From Aquisalimonas sp. (GTDB taxonomy: Bacteria; Pseudomonadota; Gammaproteobacteria; Nitrococcales; Aquisalimonadaceae): DNA of 64,000 nt. Numbering within the stretch: position 1 is the first letter of the stretch; the number at the start of each line of letters is the position of its first letter. The notes under the pieces were generated by a model, which saw only the letters and a program-made list of their open reading frames with translations, was not told the origin of the DNA and ran no database searches. The stretch covers positions 38,556 through 102,555 of the forward strand of contig SLBZ01000034.1 of NCBI GenBank assembly GCA_007126095.1, in the 5' to 3' direction. Shown piece after piece: positions 46,430-55,863 of this stretch. The position numbers were made by a program, and so were the translations under genes.

Positions 46430-47893
46430 TCAGCCCTGGTGTCGGCCGAATCGCGAGGCGGCGATCAACGCCAGTAGAAAGACGGCGCCGAGCAACAGGA
46501 AGCTCCACTGGAAACCGGCGACGTAAGCCTGCCGATAGAGATCCGGCGGCAAAGCGGCAAGCCCGCCGGCGACAGCCTCACGCCCTGCAACGGCCTCGAC
46601 CTCACGCACCGCACGCCAGTCCAGCAACACCGACAACGACGTCACACCAAGGGCGCCGCCGAGCTGTTGCGCAAAGTTCAGGGCCCCGGCTCCCTGCGCG
46701 GTGCTGGTGAGCGGCAGGCGCGACAGTGAGCCGGTGTGGATCGAGGGCATCCCCAGGCCGAGGCCAAGACGGCCCAATGCCACCCAACCCATGACCGCAA
46801 GCAGTCCGGTCCCGGGGCCGGCAAACCCCATGGCGACGCAGGAGGCGGCCATGATGATGAGCCCTGCCACGATGGGAACCACCGCACGCATGCGGTCCGC
46901 CAGCATGCCGCCCAGAGGGAATGCCGCCGCCATCACAAGGCCAGCCGGCATCAGCACCACTCCGGCTGCGGTGGGCGTCATTCCCTGGATCTCCTGCACG
47001 AACAGCGGGATGAGGTAGGTGGAACCGAAAAGGCCCGCCCCGAACAGCAGCGCAATGGTCGAACCGGCGGCAAAGGCCGGCACCCGGTACAGACGCGGGT
47101 CCAGCAACGGGTCCCGTGCCAGCAGCTGCCGCGCGACGAAACCGATCGCCAGCACAGGCACGAGCGCCAGGGCGGCCAGCACCGGTGCGTGCGTCCAGCC
47201 GAGCCGTTGCCCGCTAACCATGGCCCACAGCAGTGCCGTCACGGCAATCGCCAACACCATGACACTTAGCCAGTCCAGCTGCGGCCGGCGACCGGATACG
47301 CGCCCCCGGGGCACGAAGAACAGTGCCAGCACGCCCCCTGCCACCGCCGTGGGCGCCGGCAACAGCATGACCGCGCGCCAGCCGGTGAGGTCCACCAGGA
47401 CGCCACCGATGGCGGGACCAACGGCAGGGCCAAGAATGACGCCGAGACCGAACAGGCCGACGCCGAGGCCGCGCTGGCGCTCCGGGAACACCTGGTAGAT
47501 CAGCGTAATGGCGAGGGGCTGCAGCAGCCCGGCCACCAGCCCCTGGAGCACGCGGGCAAGTATGACCAGTTCCAGCGTGTTCGCCAGGGCACCCAGCAGC
47601 GACGCAAGCACGAACACCGCCATGCCGGCGACGTAGACCCGACGCATGCCGAACCGCTGCAACGCCCAGGCATTGAGCAAAATGGCGGTGGTCATGGCCG
47701 CCAGGAACCCGGTTGACAGCCAGTGCGCCTCGCTCTGTCCCACCTGGAACACGCCCATGACGTCCGGGATCGCCACGTTGACCACGGTGGTGGCAACGGC
47801 CGTGGAAAGCGTTCCGAGCATGACGGCCGCGAGTGCCAGCCATTTGTACGCTGGTCCGTAGCGTTCGAACAGGCTGGTCACTTCATGCCGCAC
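46430..47893 (-). CDS. MFS multidrug exporter, DHA2 (EmrB/QacA) family
   Basis: A 487-residue membrane protein with about 14 helices, a proton-driven drug exporter. Visible family motifs: VVNVAIPDVMGVFQVGQSEA in helix 1/loop, motif A-like LLNAWALQRFGMRRVY, motif B LARVLQGLVAGLLQP, and motif C-like GLFGLGVILGPAVGPAIGG (conserved in antiporters). Usually such proteins work with an EmrA-type adaptor, which is not here. I prefer the GTG at 47893, preceded by GGAG 7 nt upstream, over a TTG ten codons earlier. A small hairpin (47905-47920) lies before it. The substrate is unknown. It separates the flagellar and type VI regions. Confidence 0.9.
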   Translation of the reverse strand: MRHEVTSLFERYGPAYKWLALAAVMLGTLSTAVATTVVNVAIPDVMGVFQVGQSEAHWLSTGFLAAMTTAILLNAWALQRFGMRRVYVAGMAVFVLASLLGALANTLELVILARVLQGLVAGLLQPLAITLIYQVFPERQRGLGVGLFGLGVILGPAVGPAIGGVLVDLTGWRAVMLLPAPTAVAGGVLALFFVPRGRVSGRRPQLDWLSVMVLAIAVTALLWAMVSGQRLGWTHAPVLAALALVPVLAIGFVARQLLARDPLLDPRLYRVPAFAAGSTIALLFGAGLFGSTYLIPLFVQEIQGMTPTAAGVVLMPAGLVMAAAFPLGGMLADRMRAVVPIVAGLIIMAASCVAMGFAGPGTGLLAVMGWVALGRLGLGLGMPSIHTGSLSRLPLTSTAQGAGALNFAQQLGGALGVTSLSVLLDWRAVREVEAVAGREAVAGGLAALPPDLYRQAYVAGFQWSFLLLGAVFLLALIAASRFGRHQG

Positions 47894-47985
47894 ACCGGGT
47901 CTCCACCGCGAAAACGCGGTCAAACATACGGCAAGCAGTGACTGACCGCAAAGTCAGCCCGGCTGCGCGGGCACGGCAACCGCCA

Positions 47986-50574
47986 TCAGGCAACGGCCTC
48001 GGCCGCGTCGAGAAACACACAGCTCAGACCGCCTTCCTCGTCCACACCGAGTTCCATGGCAGCCGGCACATCGCCTTCGGCCATGAGTGCGAGCAACTGC
48101 CTGGCCACGGACGGCAGCAGGCGCTGGTCGATCACCGCTTCCACCTGCCGGGCACCGGTCTCCCGTCCCTCGCACTGCGCGGCAATCCTGTCCACCACAT
48201 CCGGCGCACAACGCATGGCCATACCGTGCTCGTCCTGCAGCCGGCCAGCCAGGGCATCCAGCTTCAGCGCCACGATGCTGCGCAGGCCCGCGTGATCCAG
48301 GGGCCGATACGGGACCACCTGGACCCGGGAGAGGAACGCCGGCGGCAGCGCACGCCGCACCTCCTGCCACGCCAGATCGGCAAGCTCGCCGTCGGTGGCG
48401 CCGGTTTCAGTCTGCACGGCGTCGAGAAGAGACTCGCTGCCGAGATTGGACGTGAGCAGGATGACGGTGTTGGTGAAATCCACCTCCCGCCCTTCCCCGT
48501 CGCGCATCACACCCCGGTCAAAGACCTGATAGAAGAGATTGAGAACGTCGGGATGCGCCTTCTCCGCCTCGTCCAGGAGCACGACGCTGTAGGGGCGCTG
48601 CCGCACCGCCTCGGTGAGCACACCACCCTCGCCGAAGCCGACATAGCCGGGAGGTGACCCTTTCAGCTGCGAGACGGTATGCGCTTCCTGATACTCACTG
48701 AGATTGATGGTGATCAGCGCCCGCTCGCCACCGAACAGCTGATCGGCGAGCGCCCGCGCCGTCTCCGTCTTGCCCACGCCGCTCGGGCCGGTGAGGAGAA
48801 ACACGCCCATGGGCTGGTCGCGGCGCAGCAGCCCCGCTTTGGCGCTGCGCAGGGTCTGGCCGATGGTCGCGAGCGCACCGTCCTGTCCCACGACGCGGTC
48901 AGCCAGGGCACTCTCCAGTGCCAGTACGGCATCGAGCTCGTCCCGGAGCATGCGGCCCAGCGGCACACCGGTCCAGTCAGCAACGACGGCAGCCACCGCG
49001 GCGGCATCCACTTCTCCGTGGACCAGTGCCCGACCCTTCTGGCTGCGGGATAACGCGTCACGGGCCGAACGGGCCTGCGCCGCATCGGCATCGACCGCCT
49101 GCAGCATCCGGACCTGCTGGTCTTGCACTTCCCATTCCGCACGCACGCGGCCGAGTTCCTCCTCCTCCGCCGTCAGTGCTTCGCGCAGCGCTGCCAGCAG
49201 GCGTGGGTCGGTCTCCAGCCCGGCCGCCGCCTGCTCGTCCAGCCCGTCGAGGCGCTGACGCAGTGTGGCCGTGCGCTCGCGATGGATGTCCATGGACGCC
49301 GGCGGCGCACTCTGGCTGAGGCACACGCGCGATGCGGCGGTGTCCAGAAGGTCCACGGCCTTGTCCGGCAGTTGCCGTCCGGGGATATACCGCACCGAGA
49401 GGTTCACCGCCGCCGTGAGGGCGTCATCGGTAATGCGCACGCCGTGATGGGCCTGGTACGGCGCCTTCACCGCCGCCAGCATGTCCAGCGCCGTGTAGGC
49501 GTCCGGCTCGTCTACCTTGACCATCTGGAAGCGCCGCGCCAGCGCCGCATCCCGTTCGAAGTACCGCTTGTACTCGGACCAGGTGGTGGCGGCAATCATG
49601 CGCACCTCACCCCGTGCCAGCGCCGGTTTGATCAGATTGGCAGCGTCTCCGGTACCGGCCTCGCCCCCGGCGCCGATCAGGGTGTGCGCTTCGTCGACGA
49701 AGAGGATGGTCGGCGCTCGAGCCGCGGTCACATCCGCGAGCAGCTGCTTGAGTCGCTTCTCGAACTCGCCCTGGACACTGGCGCCCGCCTTCAGCTGCCC
49801 CAGATCCAGCACCCGGATCCGCACGCCGTGCAACGCCTCGGGCACGTCGCCACGGGCGATACGCAGCGCCAGCCCCTCAACGACGGCGGTCTTGCCCACG
49901 CCCGGCTCGCCGACCAGGATCAGATTGTTCTTGCGCCGCCGAAGCAGGATGTCGGCAACAGCGCGAACCTCGACGTTGCGGCCGATGACCGGGTCGATTC
50001 CGCCGGCTTCCGCCGCGGCCGTGGCATCGAAGGTGTACCGGTCAAGTGCGCTGTCTCCGGCGTTCCCTGCCGTGTCCGCCCGAGGGTTGACCGGCTCCTG
50101 CGCCTGCTGCCGACGGGTTGGCGCGTCGCGCCGGAGACGCTCGACATCCACCGCGGCGAGCAGCGCCGGGAGCGCGCCGCCCGGCATCCGCTGACACTGC
50201 TCGACCAGTGCGTCCAGCAGTGCGTGGCCGTCAATCCCGTTGCCCCCGTAGTGGAGTTCGGATGCGAGCAGCGCGCGTTCCAGCCACTGCAGCAACGGGT
50301 GCGAGAATGCCGGCTTGCCGCCATGGCCGCTGCGCAGGCGCTCCAGCGCCGTCATGAGTGCGTCCCAGACCGCATCGGGATCACCGCCGCACCCCTCCAG
50401 GGCAGCCGCAAACAGTGTCGCGCGCTCCTTTTTCTTCAGCAGTTTCACCACCACATGTTCGACATGGATCTCGTAATCGGTGCGTGCCCCGGCGAAGGCG
50501 GCACCGGCCTCCAGGGCCCGGGCGCACTCGCCGTCCAGCCGTTCAACAATCTGCCTGATTCCGTTGGCGCTCAT
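47986..50574 (-). CDS. tssH: Type VI secretion ATPase ClpV (TssH)
   Basis: An 862-residue ClpB-like AAA+ unfoldase that disassembles contracted TssB/TssC sheaths. The N-domain (about 1-160) is followed by the first AAA domain with GEPGVGKT (about 222), the middle coiled-coil domain, and the second AAA domain with GPSGVGKT (about 593). The pore-loop region GSPPGYVGFGEGG and Walker B VVLLDEAEKAHPD are present. The N-terminal segment resembles ClpV more than ClpB (LLKKKERATLFAAALEGCGGD). ATG at 50574 with AAGGAG 6 nt upstream. Last gene of the visible type VI operon, 13 bp after tssG; a 92-bp gap separates it from the exporter. Confidence 0.95.
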   Translation of the reverse strand: MSANGIRQIVERLDGECARALEAGAAFAGARTDYEIHVEHVVVKLLKKKERATLFAAALEGCGGDPDAVWDALMTALERLRSGHGGKPAFSHPLLQWLERALLASELHYGGNGIDGHALLDALVEQCQRMPGGALPALLAAVDVERLRRDAPTRRQQAQEPVNPRADTAGNAGDSALDRYTFDATAAAEAGGIDPVIGRNVEVRAVADILLRRRKNNLILVGEPGVGKTAVVEGLALRIARGDVPEALHGVRIRVLDLGQLKAGASVQGEFEKRLKQLLADVTAARAPTILFVDEAHTLIGAGGEAGTGDAANLIKPALARGEVRMIAATTWSEYKRYFERDAALARRFQMVKVDEPDAYTALDMLAAVKAPYQAHHGVRITDDALTAAVNLSVRYIPGRQLPDKAVDLLDTAASRVCLSQSAPPASMDIHRERTATLRQRLDGLDEQAAAGLETDPRLLAALREALTAEEEELGRVRAEWEVQDQQVRMLQAVDADAAQARSARDALSRSQKGRALVHGEVDAAAVAAVVADWTGVPLGRMLRDELDAVLALESALADRVVGQDGALATIGQTLRSAKAGLLRRDQPMGVFLLTGPSGVGKTETARALADQLFGGERALITINLSEYQEAHTVSQLKGSPPGYVGFGEGGVLTEAVRQRPYSVVLLDEAEKAHPDVLNLFYQVFDRGVMRDGEGREVDFTNTVILLTSNLGSESLLDAVQTETGATDGELADLAWQEVRRALPPAFLSRVQVVPYRPLDHAGLRSIVALKLDALAGRLQDEHGMAMRCAPDVVDRIAAQCEGRETGARQVEAVIDQRLLPSVARQLLALMAEGDVPAAMELGVDEEGGLSCVFLDAAEAVA

Positions 50575-50587
50575 GGATTCTCCTTGA

Positions 50588-51565
50588 TCAACAGTCGTGT
50601 TCACTCGGGCCAGCGGCTCCGGCTTGGGTCATGCGAACGGGCGTGTCCCGGGGCACGTAATCACCGAGCCAGGCGGACACACCCAGTGCCCTGGCATCCC
50701 TGCCCAACAACCATGGCCGGCGGGGCCCCCGGCGCACCATCACTTCGATATCCACCCGATGGCCATGGCCCAGGTAGTCACCCAGCCAGCGCCGCAATGT
50801 CCGGCCCCGCTCGCTGCCCGGACCAAGCCCGACGGCCGCGACCTCGTCGGTGGGCCCGACACGCACCAGCATTCGGCCGCTGCCGACGGCCAGCGTTCGC
50901 CCGAGGCAGAGATCCTCACCCAGCACCGGCCCGCCGGCGCGGCCCAGACCTGCCTGGGCCTGCGGCAACCGGAACCGCACCGGTTGGCGATCCCGGACTT
51001 CGACGCGGGCGTGACCGGTGATGCGCTGAACCAGCCCGCGCACCCCGGCGCAGGTGGGCTGCCGCCCCTGGAACAGATCCAGTCCTCCGGCGGCCGTGAT
51101 ACCGCTCCCGGCACGCGCCGCCAGCGTCGCAAACGCGCGGGCCCAGCCCGCATGGGCCGGATGCCCGTCCGTGGCACGCCAGCCCGCGGCCAGCGCGGCG
51201 TGGACGCGGCCATTGAGCCAGTCCAGGAAACCCCGTACCCGGTCACCGCCTGCATCGTGCGCCTCCGACGCGGCGGCGTCGATCCAGTAGTGGGGCAAGG
51301 GCGAGTTGCAGCCGTGGAGCGCGAAGAGATCCGTCTCGATCACGACGCGACCGTGTTCGTCGAGGCTGCAGCGGCGAATCTCGCCGGCGGGAAACGTGAG
51401 ATCGGACGACGGCCGGATGACGTAGCCGCCGGCACCCCCCTCACCCACGGGACGCAGCCCGGCGCGCTCCAGCAACAGCACCGCCTGTCGGAGGCTGAAG
51501 GCGTGCCCCGACTGCAGCAGGTCGCGCACCAGGGGCATCGCCGTCTGCCCTACTGCGTCGTCCAC
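50588..51565 (-). CDS. tssG: Type VI secretion baseplate protein TssG
   Basis: A 325-residue baseplate wedge subunit (ImpH/VasB family) working with TssF and TssE. Signs: N-terminal FSLRQAVLLLERAGLRPVG, then VIRPSSDLTFPAGEIR, and the central LFALHGCNSPLPHYW motif typical of TssG. The C-terminus is Arg-rich, with LRRWLGDYLGHGHRVDIEV. The GTG start overlaps the tssF stop by 16 bp and has GAGGAG 5-6 nt upstream, so translation is coupled. Normal length. Confidence 0.92.
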   Translation of the reverse strand: MDDAVGQTAMPLVRDLLQSGHAFSLRQAVLLLERAGLRPVGEGGAGGYVIRPSSDLTFPAGEIRRCSLDEHGRVVIETDLFALHGCNSPLPHYWIDAAASEAHDAGGDRVRGFLDWLNGRVHAALAAGWRATDGHPAHAGWARAFATLAARAGSGITAAGGLDLFQGRQPTCAGVRGLVQRITGHARVEVRDRQPVRFRLPQAQAGLGRAGGPVLGEDLCLGRTLAVGSGRMLVRVGPTDEVAAVGLGPGSERGRTLRRWLGDYLGHGHRVDIEVMVRRGPRRPWLLGRDARALGVSAWLGDYVPRDTPVRMTQAGAAGPSEHDC

Positions 51566-53253
51566 AGGGTCTCCTCGCCGCCCGGTTCAACGGCGACGCG
51601 CGTTGTCACATAACGGTCCACGGGCGCCCACTCCTGAAACAGGCTATGCAGCAATTCACCCAGCAGTGCCGCCTCGCCCGCGTTGAGCAGCCTCCGCCCG
51701 TCCACCGCGACCCGAATCTCCAGCCCCTGCTCTAGCACCCCACGTCGCAGGCGTCCGGTTGCCGAGCAGGTGACCTCCCGGACCGCCTCGATACGCGCCC
51801 TCGCGTCGGTGCCCTCCGTGCGATCGAGGCTGGCCAGCAGCGCGCGGATGGCGGGCCCCGTGGCCAGCCGCTCGAGATCGGTCCTGGCAAGCGCGGTCAG
51901 CGCCTGAAACGCCGCATCACGCGCCGGAGGGGATCGGTACGGCGTGGGGCGGCGCAGGCTGGTGACGCCGATACCATCCGGTAGCTCGGCGGCGGGCTGG
52001 TCCACGTCGCCCTTGCTCAGGTGAAGGCGGGGAATGGCACCGTGGGAGTAGAGTATGTCGGTGGAGACGGTCTCCAGCCCCGCGGCGCCGTCGTCTTCGA
52101 GAACGACGCTCAAGACCGGTGTTCCGGTGCCGTTATCCCGACGCTTGACGCGAAACAGGCGCTGTTTCTCCGGCGCAAAATCCCACTCCCAGAGAGGGAC
52201 AAAGGGGGCAACCACACGCCTGTCCATGGATCGCCCTACAGCGGCAAGCACCTGGTGCACCACCCTCGCACCGACCCCGTCGGCGCTCGCCTTCACCAGG
52301 CACTCCGTCGCCCGGTGACCAAGACGCAGCGGGTCGGACCCGCCGCGCACCAGGTTCACCGCCGGCACGCAGTTGCAGCGGATCAGCCCGTCCCGACCCT
52401 CGACCGGGGTCGGCGGCGTGGCGTTCAGGAGCACCCGAACCTCCATCCGAGCGCAGTCATGGTCACGATGCAGCGTTTCCAGCCCGTACAGCCGGATGCA
52501 ATGCAGCGTCTCCCGTGCCATGAAGAAGTGCTGCAGCCTCTCCAGCGCCGGGCTCCCGGGAATCGTACCTTCCACCCGCTCGGCACGCGGAGCGGGGTAC
52601 CACGGGGCAATGGCGCCACCGCCGCCCAAACGGTGCCAGCCGGTATCATGCCCGACCCGGGCCTCGACCGCGCTCACCTGCGCGGTGAGCCCATGCCGGA
52701 GCGCGTGGGCCAGCGCCGGCTCGGCATCAATGAACAGATCCAGCGCGTCCAGTGGAGGCAGTGCCTCGGCCCCGTCGGCACGCAGGGTCAGGCGCAACTC
52801 ACTGCGCCCTTCGCCCGCGTCCACCCACGTTGTGCTGGCGGCGCGCAACGGCCGAACAACCGTGTCGAACAATGTCACGAAAGGAACCCGCACGCGCGTG
52901 TCACCGGCGGGCTGCGAGAGGACCCGCGCTCCGGCCAGCAGTGTCACGGCCCCCGGCTCGCCGTCGCGCGCACGGAACTGCAGCACGGTGGTGCTGGGGA
53001 ACGGCTCGACCAGTTCGGGCGCCGTGCAGGCGAGCAACTGGTCGTGAAAATCACTCAGCGAGGCGTCGATCTCGTGCCTGACACCAGCTGTCAGGTAAGC
53101 AACCCCTTCCAGAAGGCGTTCCACGTAGGGATCCCGGTCATGGACCTCGTCCAGGTTGAGCATGCGCGCCTGTTCGGGGTTGGCATGGGCGAACGCCTGC
53201 CCCGATTCGGCCAGTCGCTGCATCTCCAGATCAAACGCGCGCTTCATGTCCAT
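51550..53253 (-). CDS. tssF: Type VI secretion baseplate protein TssF
   Basis: A 567-residue baseplate wedge subunit (ImpG/VasA family). N-terminus EMQRLAESGQAFAHANPEQA, then RDPYVERLLEGVAYLTAGVR. The body has LHCIRLYGLETLHRDHDCA, and RLGHRATECLVKASADGVG; the end FQEWAPVDRYVTTRV is a family hallmark region. ATG at 53253 with AGGAG 8 nt upstream. Its start overlaps tssE by 23 bp and its end overlaps tssG by 16 bp. Normal length for TssF (about 580-620, slightly short). Confidence 0.93.
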   Translation of the reverse strand: MDMKRAFDLEMQRLAESGQAFAHANPEQARMLNLDEVHDRDPYVERLLEGVAYLTAGVRHEIDASLSDFHDQLLACTAPELVEPFPSTTVLQFRARDGEPGAVTLLAGARVLSQPAGDTRVRVPFVTLFDTVVRPLRAASTTWVDAGEGRSELRLTLRADGAEALPPLDALDLFIDAEPALAHALRHGLTAQVSAVEARVGHDTGWHRLGGGGAIAPWYPAPRAERVEGTIPGSPALERLQHFFMARETLHCIRLYGLETLHRDHDCARMEVRVLLNATPPTPVEGRDGLIRCNCVPAVNLVRGGSDPLRLGHRATECLVKASADGVGARVVHQVLAAVGRSMDRRVVAPFVPLWEWDFAPEKQRLFRVKRRDNGTGTPVLSVVLEDDGAAGLETVSTDILYSHGAIPRLHLSKGDVDQPAAELPDGIGVTSLRRPTPYRSPPARDAAFQALTALARTDLERLATGPAIRALLASLDRTEGTDARARIEAVREVTCSATGRLRRGVLEQGLEIRVAVDGRRLLNAGEAALLGELLHSLFQEWAPVDRYVTTRVAVEPGGEETLWTTQ

Positions 53254-53677
53254 CGGACAGCTCCTGATCAAGCACCGCCGGTACGCCGCTCTCCCTCAGC
53301 CCGAGAGAGAGCCTCACCGGCTCTCCGGAGGCGAGGGATGCACTGACACGCAGACTCACCACAAACCCGCGCTCCGGGCATCCGGGCTCGACGGTCACCG
53401 CAACATCGCGTATCCGCGGCTCGTACGCCCGGACAAGACGCCGCACATCCTCGCCCAGGGCGGTGGAGACATAGGGGATATCGGTATACAAGGCGGGCAA
53501 CGCCGGCGCGCCGTAATCGGGCATATGCACGAGGCTGCCCTGGCGTGCACTGATCAACCGCCGGATGTGCCCCCGGACGCTGGCGATCTGCGACTGCGGC
53601 GCGGTCACCACCCGCGCGTCCACCGGCGTGCCATCATCGAACCGCCCCAGCAGGACATCCAGAACTCCGGCCTTCAT
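53231..53677 (-). CDS. tssE: Type VI secretion baseplate protein TssE (gp25-like)
   Basis: A 148-residue gp25-like baseplate component that nucleates the sheath. Features: MKAGVLDVLLGRFDDG at the start, HIRRLISARQGSLVHMPDYG with the conserved PDYG, YVSTALGEDVRRLVRAYEPR in the middle and LSLGLRESG near the end. ATG at 53677 with GGGAGAG 6 nt upstream. Translation is coupled to tssF by a 23-bp overlap. Separated from hcp by an 11-bp-stem hairpin. Confidence 0.92.
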   Translation of the reverse strand: MKAGVLDVLLGRFDDGTPVDARVVTAPQSQIASVRGHIRRLISARQGSLVHMPDYGAPALPALYTDIPYVSTALGEDVRRLVRAYEPRIRDVAVTVEPGCPERGFVVSLRVSASLASGEPVRLSLGLRESGVPAVLDQELSDGHEARV

Positions 53678-53697
53678 CGCACTCTCCCTGCGCGGAA

Positions 53698-53725
53698 GCA
53701 GGGGCGGGAAACCACCCGCCCCTGC
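53698..53725 (-). other. Strong stem-loop just after hcp
   Basis: A perfect 11-bp GC-rich stem GCAGGGGCGGG/CCCGCCCCTGC with AAACCA loop, 7 bp after the hcp stop and 20 bp before tssE. No T-run. It probably stabilises the hcp message or lowers read-through into tssE. Confidence 0.6.
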
Positions 53726-53732
53726 CGGGTTC

Positions 53733-54218
53733 CTACCGCCCCTCGGTCCAGGAATCGGAGAACTCGATGTTGCCGTCCACGTACGCCCAGGTGATGCGAC
53801 CGTAACGGATCGCAACCTCTTCCATGTGCGGGAAGCGTTCCTTGTCCGTTTCCTTGACGTTGTGCATGACCGGCTTGACCGACGTGATCTTCACGTCGTT
53901 GAGGGTGTGCCGGAAGTACTCCTTCTCGTTGCCGGTCTCGTCGATCTGATACCAGCTGAGGGTCAGCTCCTCCAGCGTCTGCCCCTTGCTGCACGCCTTG
54001 TAGAGGTAAGGCGATGCACTGTCGAACGACTTCGTGAAGACGAACGGCTCGTGCTTGCGGGTTCCGGTCAACGCGCCGTTGTCGCTGTCCGTGGGAATCC
54101 GCAGCTCGTGCTCGAAGCCGAGCACTTCAATGCTGCCTTCCCGGTCGGCAATGCTCACCGATCCCTCGATCTCATTGCCCTGATCATCCTTAAGCCACAT
54201 GTAGGCCGGAATCGCCAT
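53733..54218 (-). CDS. hcp: Type VI secretion tube protein Hcp (TssD)
   Basis: A 161-residue hexameric tube protein. Motifs: MAIPAYMWLKDDQGNEIEGS at the start, IEVLGFEHELRIPTDSDNG, and ACSKGQTLEELTLSWYQIDE, ending in the Asp/Trp-rich AYVDGNIEFSDSW. Family-normal length. Very good AAGGAG ribosome site before the ATG. Sits between tssC and tssE and is flanked by stem-loops (54310-54327 upstream and 53698-53725 downstream), suggesting higher expression than neighbours. Confidence 0.96.
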   Translation of the reverse strand: MAIPAYMWLKDDQGNEIEGSVSIADREGSIEVLGFEHELRIPTDSDNGALTGTRKHEPFVFTKSFDSASPYLYKACSKGQTLEELTLSWYQIDETGNEKEYFRHTLNDVKITSVKPVMHNVKETDKERFPHMEEVAIRYGRITWAYVDGNIEFSDSWTEGR

Positions 54219-54328
54219 GGTCCTTCTCTCCTTTTCCTTGAGTTCACCGAAACGTTGAATCGGGCTTACGCCCTGCTATCCGCAGCCCGGACCGGACCGC
54301 GAATCCGTTGGCACACACGGGCGTGCCT

Positions 54329-55849
54329 TTATGTTGGCAGTTGCGACACCAGCGACAGCTTGAGATCGATCCCCTCGATCTGGAAATGCGGCATCACCGA
54401 CATGCTGACGCGGTAATACCCGGGGTTCTCCGGAATCTCTTCCACCTGGACCACGCCCTCACGCAGTGGCCGGGAGGCCACCAGGTCGGGATCCGGGTTC
54501 TGCATCTTGGTCACCAGCCCCTGCACCCACTCGTTGAGCTCGTTCTCCAGATCCTGGCGGCTCTTGGCGGAACCGATGTTCTCGCGCTGCAGAACCTTGA
54601 GGTAGTGCGCCAGCCGCGAGACCAGAAAGATGTAGGGCAGGCGCGAGTTGATGCGGGCGTTGGCAGTCGCCACGGCGGTGGAGTACTGCTGCGGCCGCTG
54701 GCTGGAGTTGGCCGAGAAGAAGCACGCGTAGTCGCTGTTCTTGTAATAGCTCAGCGGAATGAAGCCCTCGTTGGCGAACTCCAGCTCCTTGTTCTCGGAG
54801 ATGAGCACCTCGGTGGGCGTTTTCACCTGAGAGCCGCGGCCGACGTCGTAGACGTGGATGGGCATCTGCTCCAGCCTACCACCCGCTTCCGGGCCCCGGA
54901 TGTTCACGGTCCAGCCGTACTCCTTGAACGAGCGCGCCATGTTCGAGGCGAAGGCGAAGCTGGCATTGCCCCACAGGTACTTGTCGTGGTTCTCGCCGGT
55001 GACATCCTCCTCGTAGTCGAAGGAGCGCAGCGGATTGCTCTCCCCATAGGGCAACCGCAGCAGGAACCGGGGCATGGTCAGGCCCACGTAGCGGGAATCC
55101 TCGGTATCGCGGAACCCCCGCCAGCGGGTGTACTCCGCCTTGTCCAGGTAGCTGGAGATATCGGGAATCTTGAAGACATCGTCCACGGACTCCTTGCCGA
55201 AGAACTGCCGGCCCACGGCACCGATGAAGGGGCAGTGGGCCGCCGCTGCGATACGCGAGATTTCGGTCAGCAGCGTGATATCGGACGCCGAGCAGTCGAA
55301 CTCGTAATTGGAGACCATGGCGGACATGGGTTCGCCACCGGGCGTGTCGTACTCCTGGACGTAGACATGCTGGTAGAGCCCGGACTGGGTGATATCGGTG
55401 ACATCCTCCAGCTCCTCGGCCAGATCCTCCTTGCTGACATCCAGCAGCTCGAGCTTGATGTTCGCCTTGGGGTCGCTGCGCTCCACCAGGAAGCGCAGGC
55501 TCCGCCAGTCGGACTCCACCTTCTGGAACTCCGGATGGTGGAAAACGGCATCGAGCTGTTCGCTGACAGCCGCATCAATGCGCGCGATATACTCGTCGAG
55601 CAACGTCTTGTCGATGCGCTCTACGGACTCGCCGCTCTCGCTGGTGAGTTCCAGAAAGACCTGCAGCGCCGCTGTCAGCCGGTCCTCGAAGGGGATGTCC
55701 GCCATCACGGTGGAATCCTGGAACGTACCGATATCCAGATCACCATTGATAGGCTGGATCTCCGCAAGCTCGCACAGACGGCTGTAGCTGCCCATGGGCT
55801 CTGTGGTGGTCTTCGCCGCCGCGGCGGCCGTTTGCTCCTGCGTCGACAT
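54329..55849 (-). CDS. tssC: Type VI secretion sheath large subunit TssC (VipB)
   Basis: A 506-residue sheath protein that pairs with TssB and contracts to fire the tube. After a Thr/Ala-rich start, the body has VESDWRSLRFLVERSDPKA, then PGGEPMSAMVSNYEFDCSA and RWRGFRDTEDSRYVGLTMP. The late domain has SRLAHYLKVLQRENIGSA, and the C-terminus has GYYRVSMSVMPHFQIEG. Normal length. I chose the ATG at 55849, with AGGAG 7 nt upstream. It follows tssB by 14 bp. Confidence 0.96.
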   Translation of the reverse strand: MSTQEQTAAAAAKTTTEPMGSYSRLCELAEIQPINGDLDIGTFQDSTVMADIPFEDRLTAALQVFLELTSESGESVERIDKTLLDEYIARIDAAVSEQLDAVFHHPEFQKVESDWRSLRFLVERSDPKANIKLELLDVSKEDLAEELEDVTDITQSGLYQHVYVQEYDTPGGEPMSAMVSNYEFDCSASDITLLTEISRIAAAAHCPFIGAVGRQFFGKESVDDVFKIPDISSYLDKAEYTRWRGFRDTEDSRYVGLTMPRFLLRLPYGESNPLRSFDYEEDVTGENHDKYLWGNASFAFASNMARSFKEYGWTVNIRGPEAGGRLEQMPIHVYDVGRGSQVKTPTEVLISENKELEFANEGFIPLSYYKNSDYACFFSANSSQRPQQYSTAVATANARINSRLPYIFLVSRLAHYLKVLQRENIGSAKSRQDLENELNEWVQGLVTKMQNPDPDLVASRPLREGVVQVEEIPENPGYYRVSMSVMPHFQIEGIDLKLSLVSQLPT

Positions 55850-55863
55850 GGTGTTTCTCCTGC

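Noticed and set aside
47894-47923. TTG start for the exporter
   Set aside because: No ribosome site; the in-frame GTG at 47893 has GGAG at correct spacing.
54309-54327. TGGCACACACGGGC as a sigma-54 promoter before hcp
   Set aside because: The GC element at -12 is missing and the hit is on the plus strand, whereas hcp is on the minus strand. It is better read as part of a small stem.
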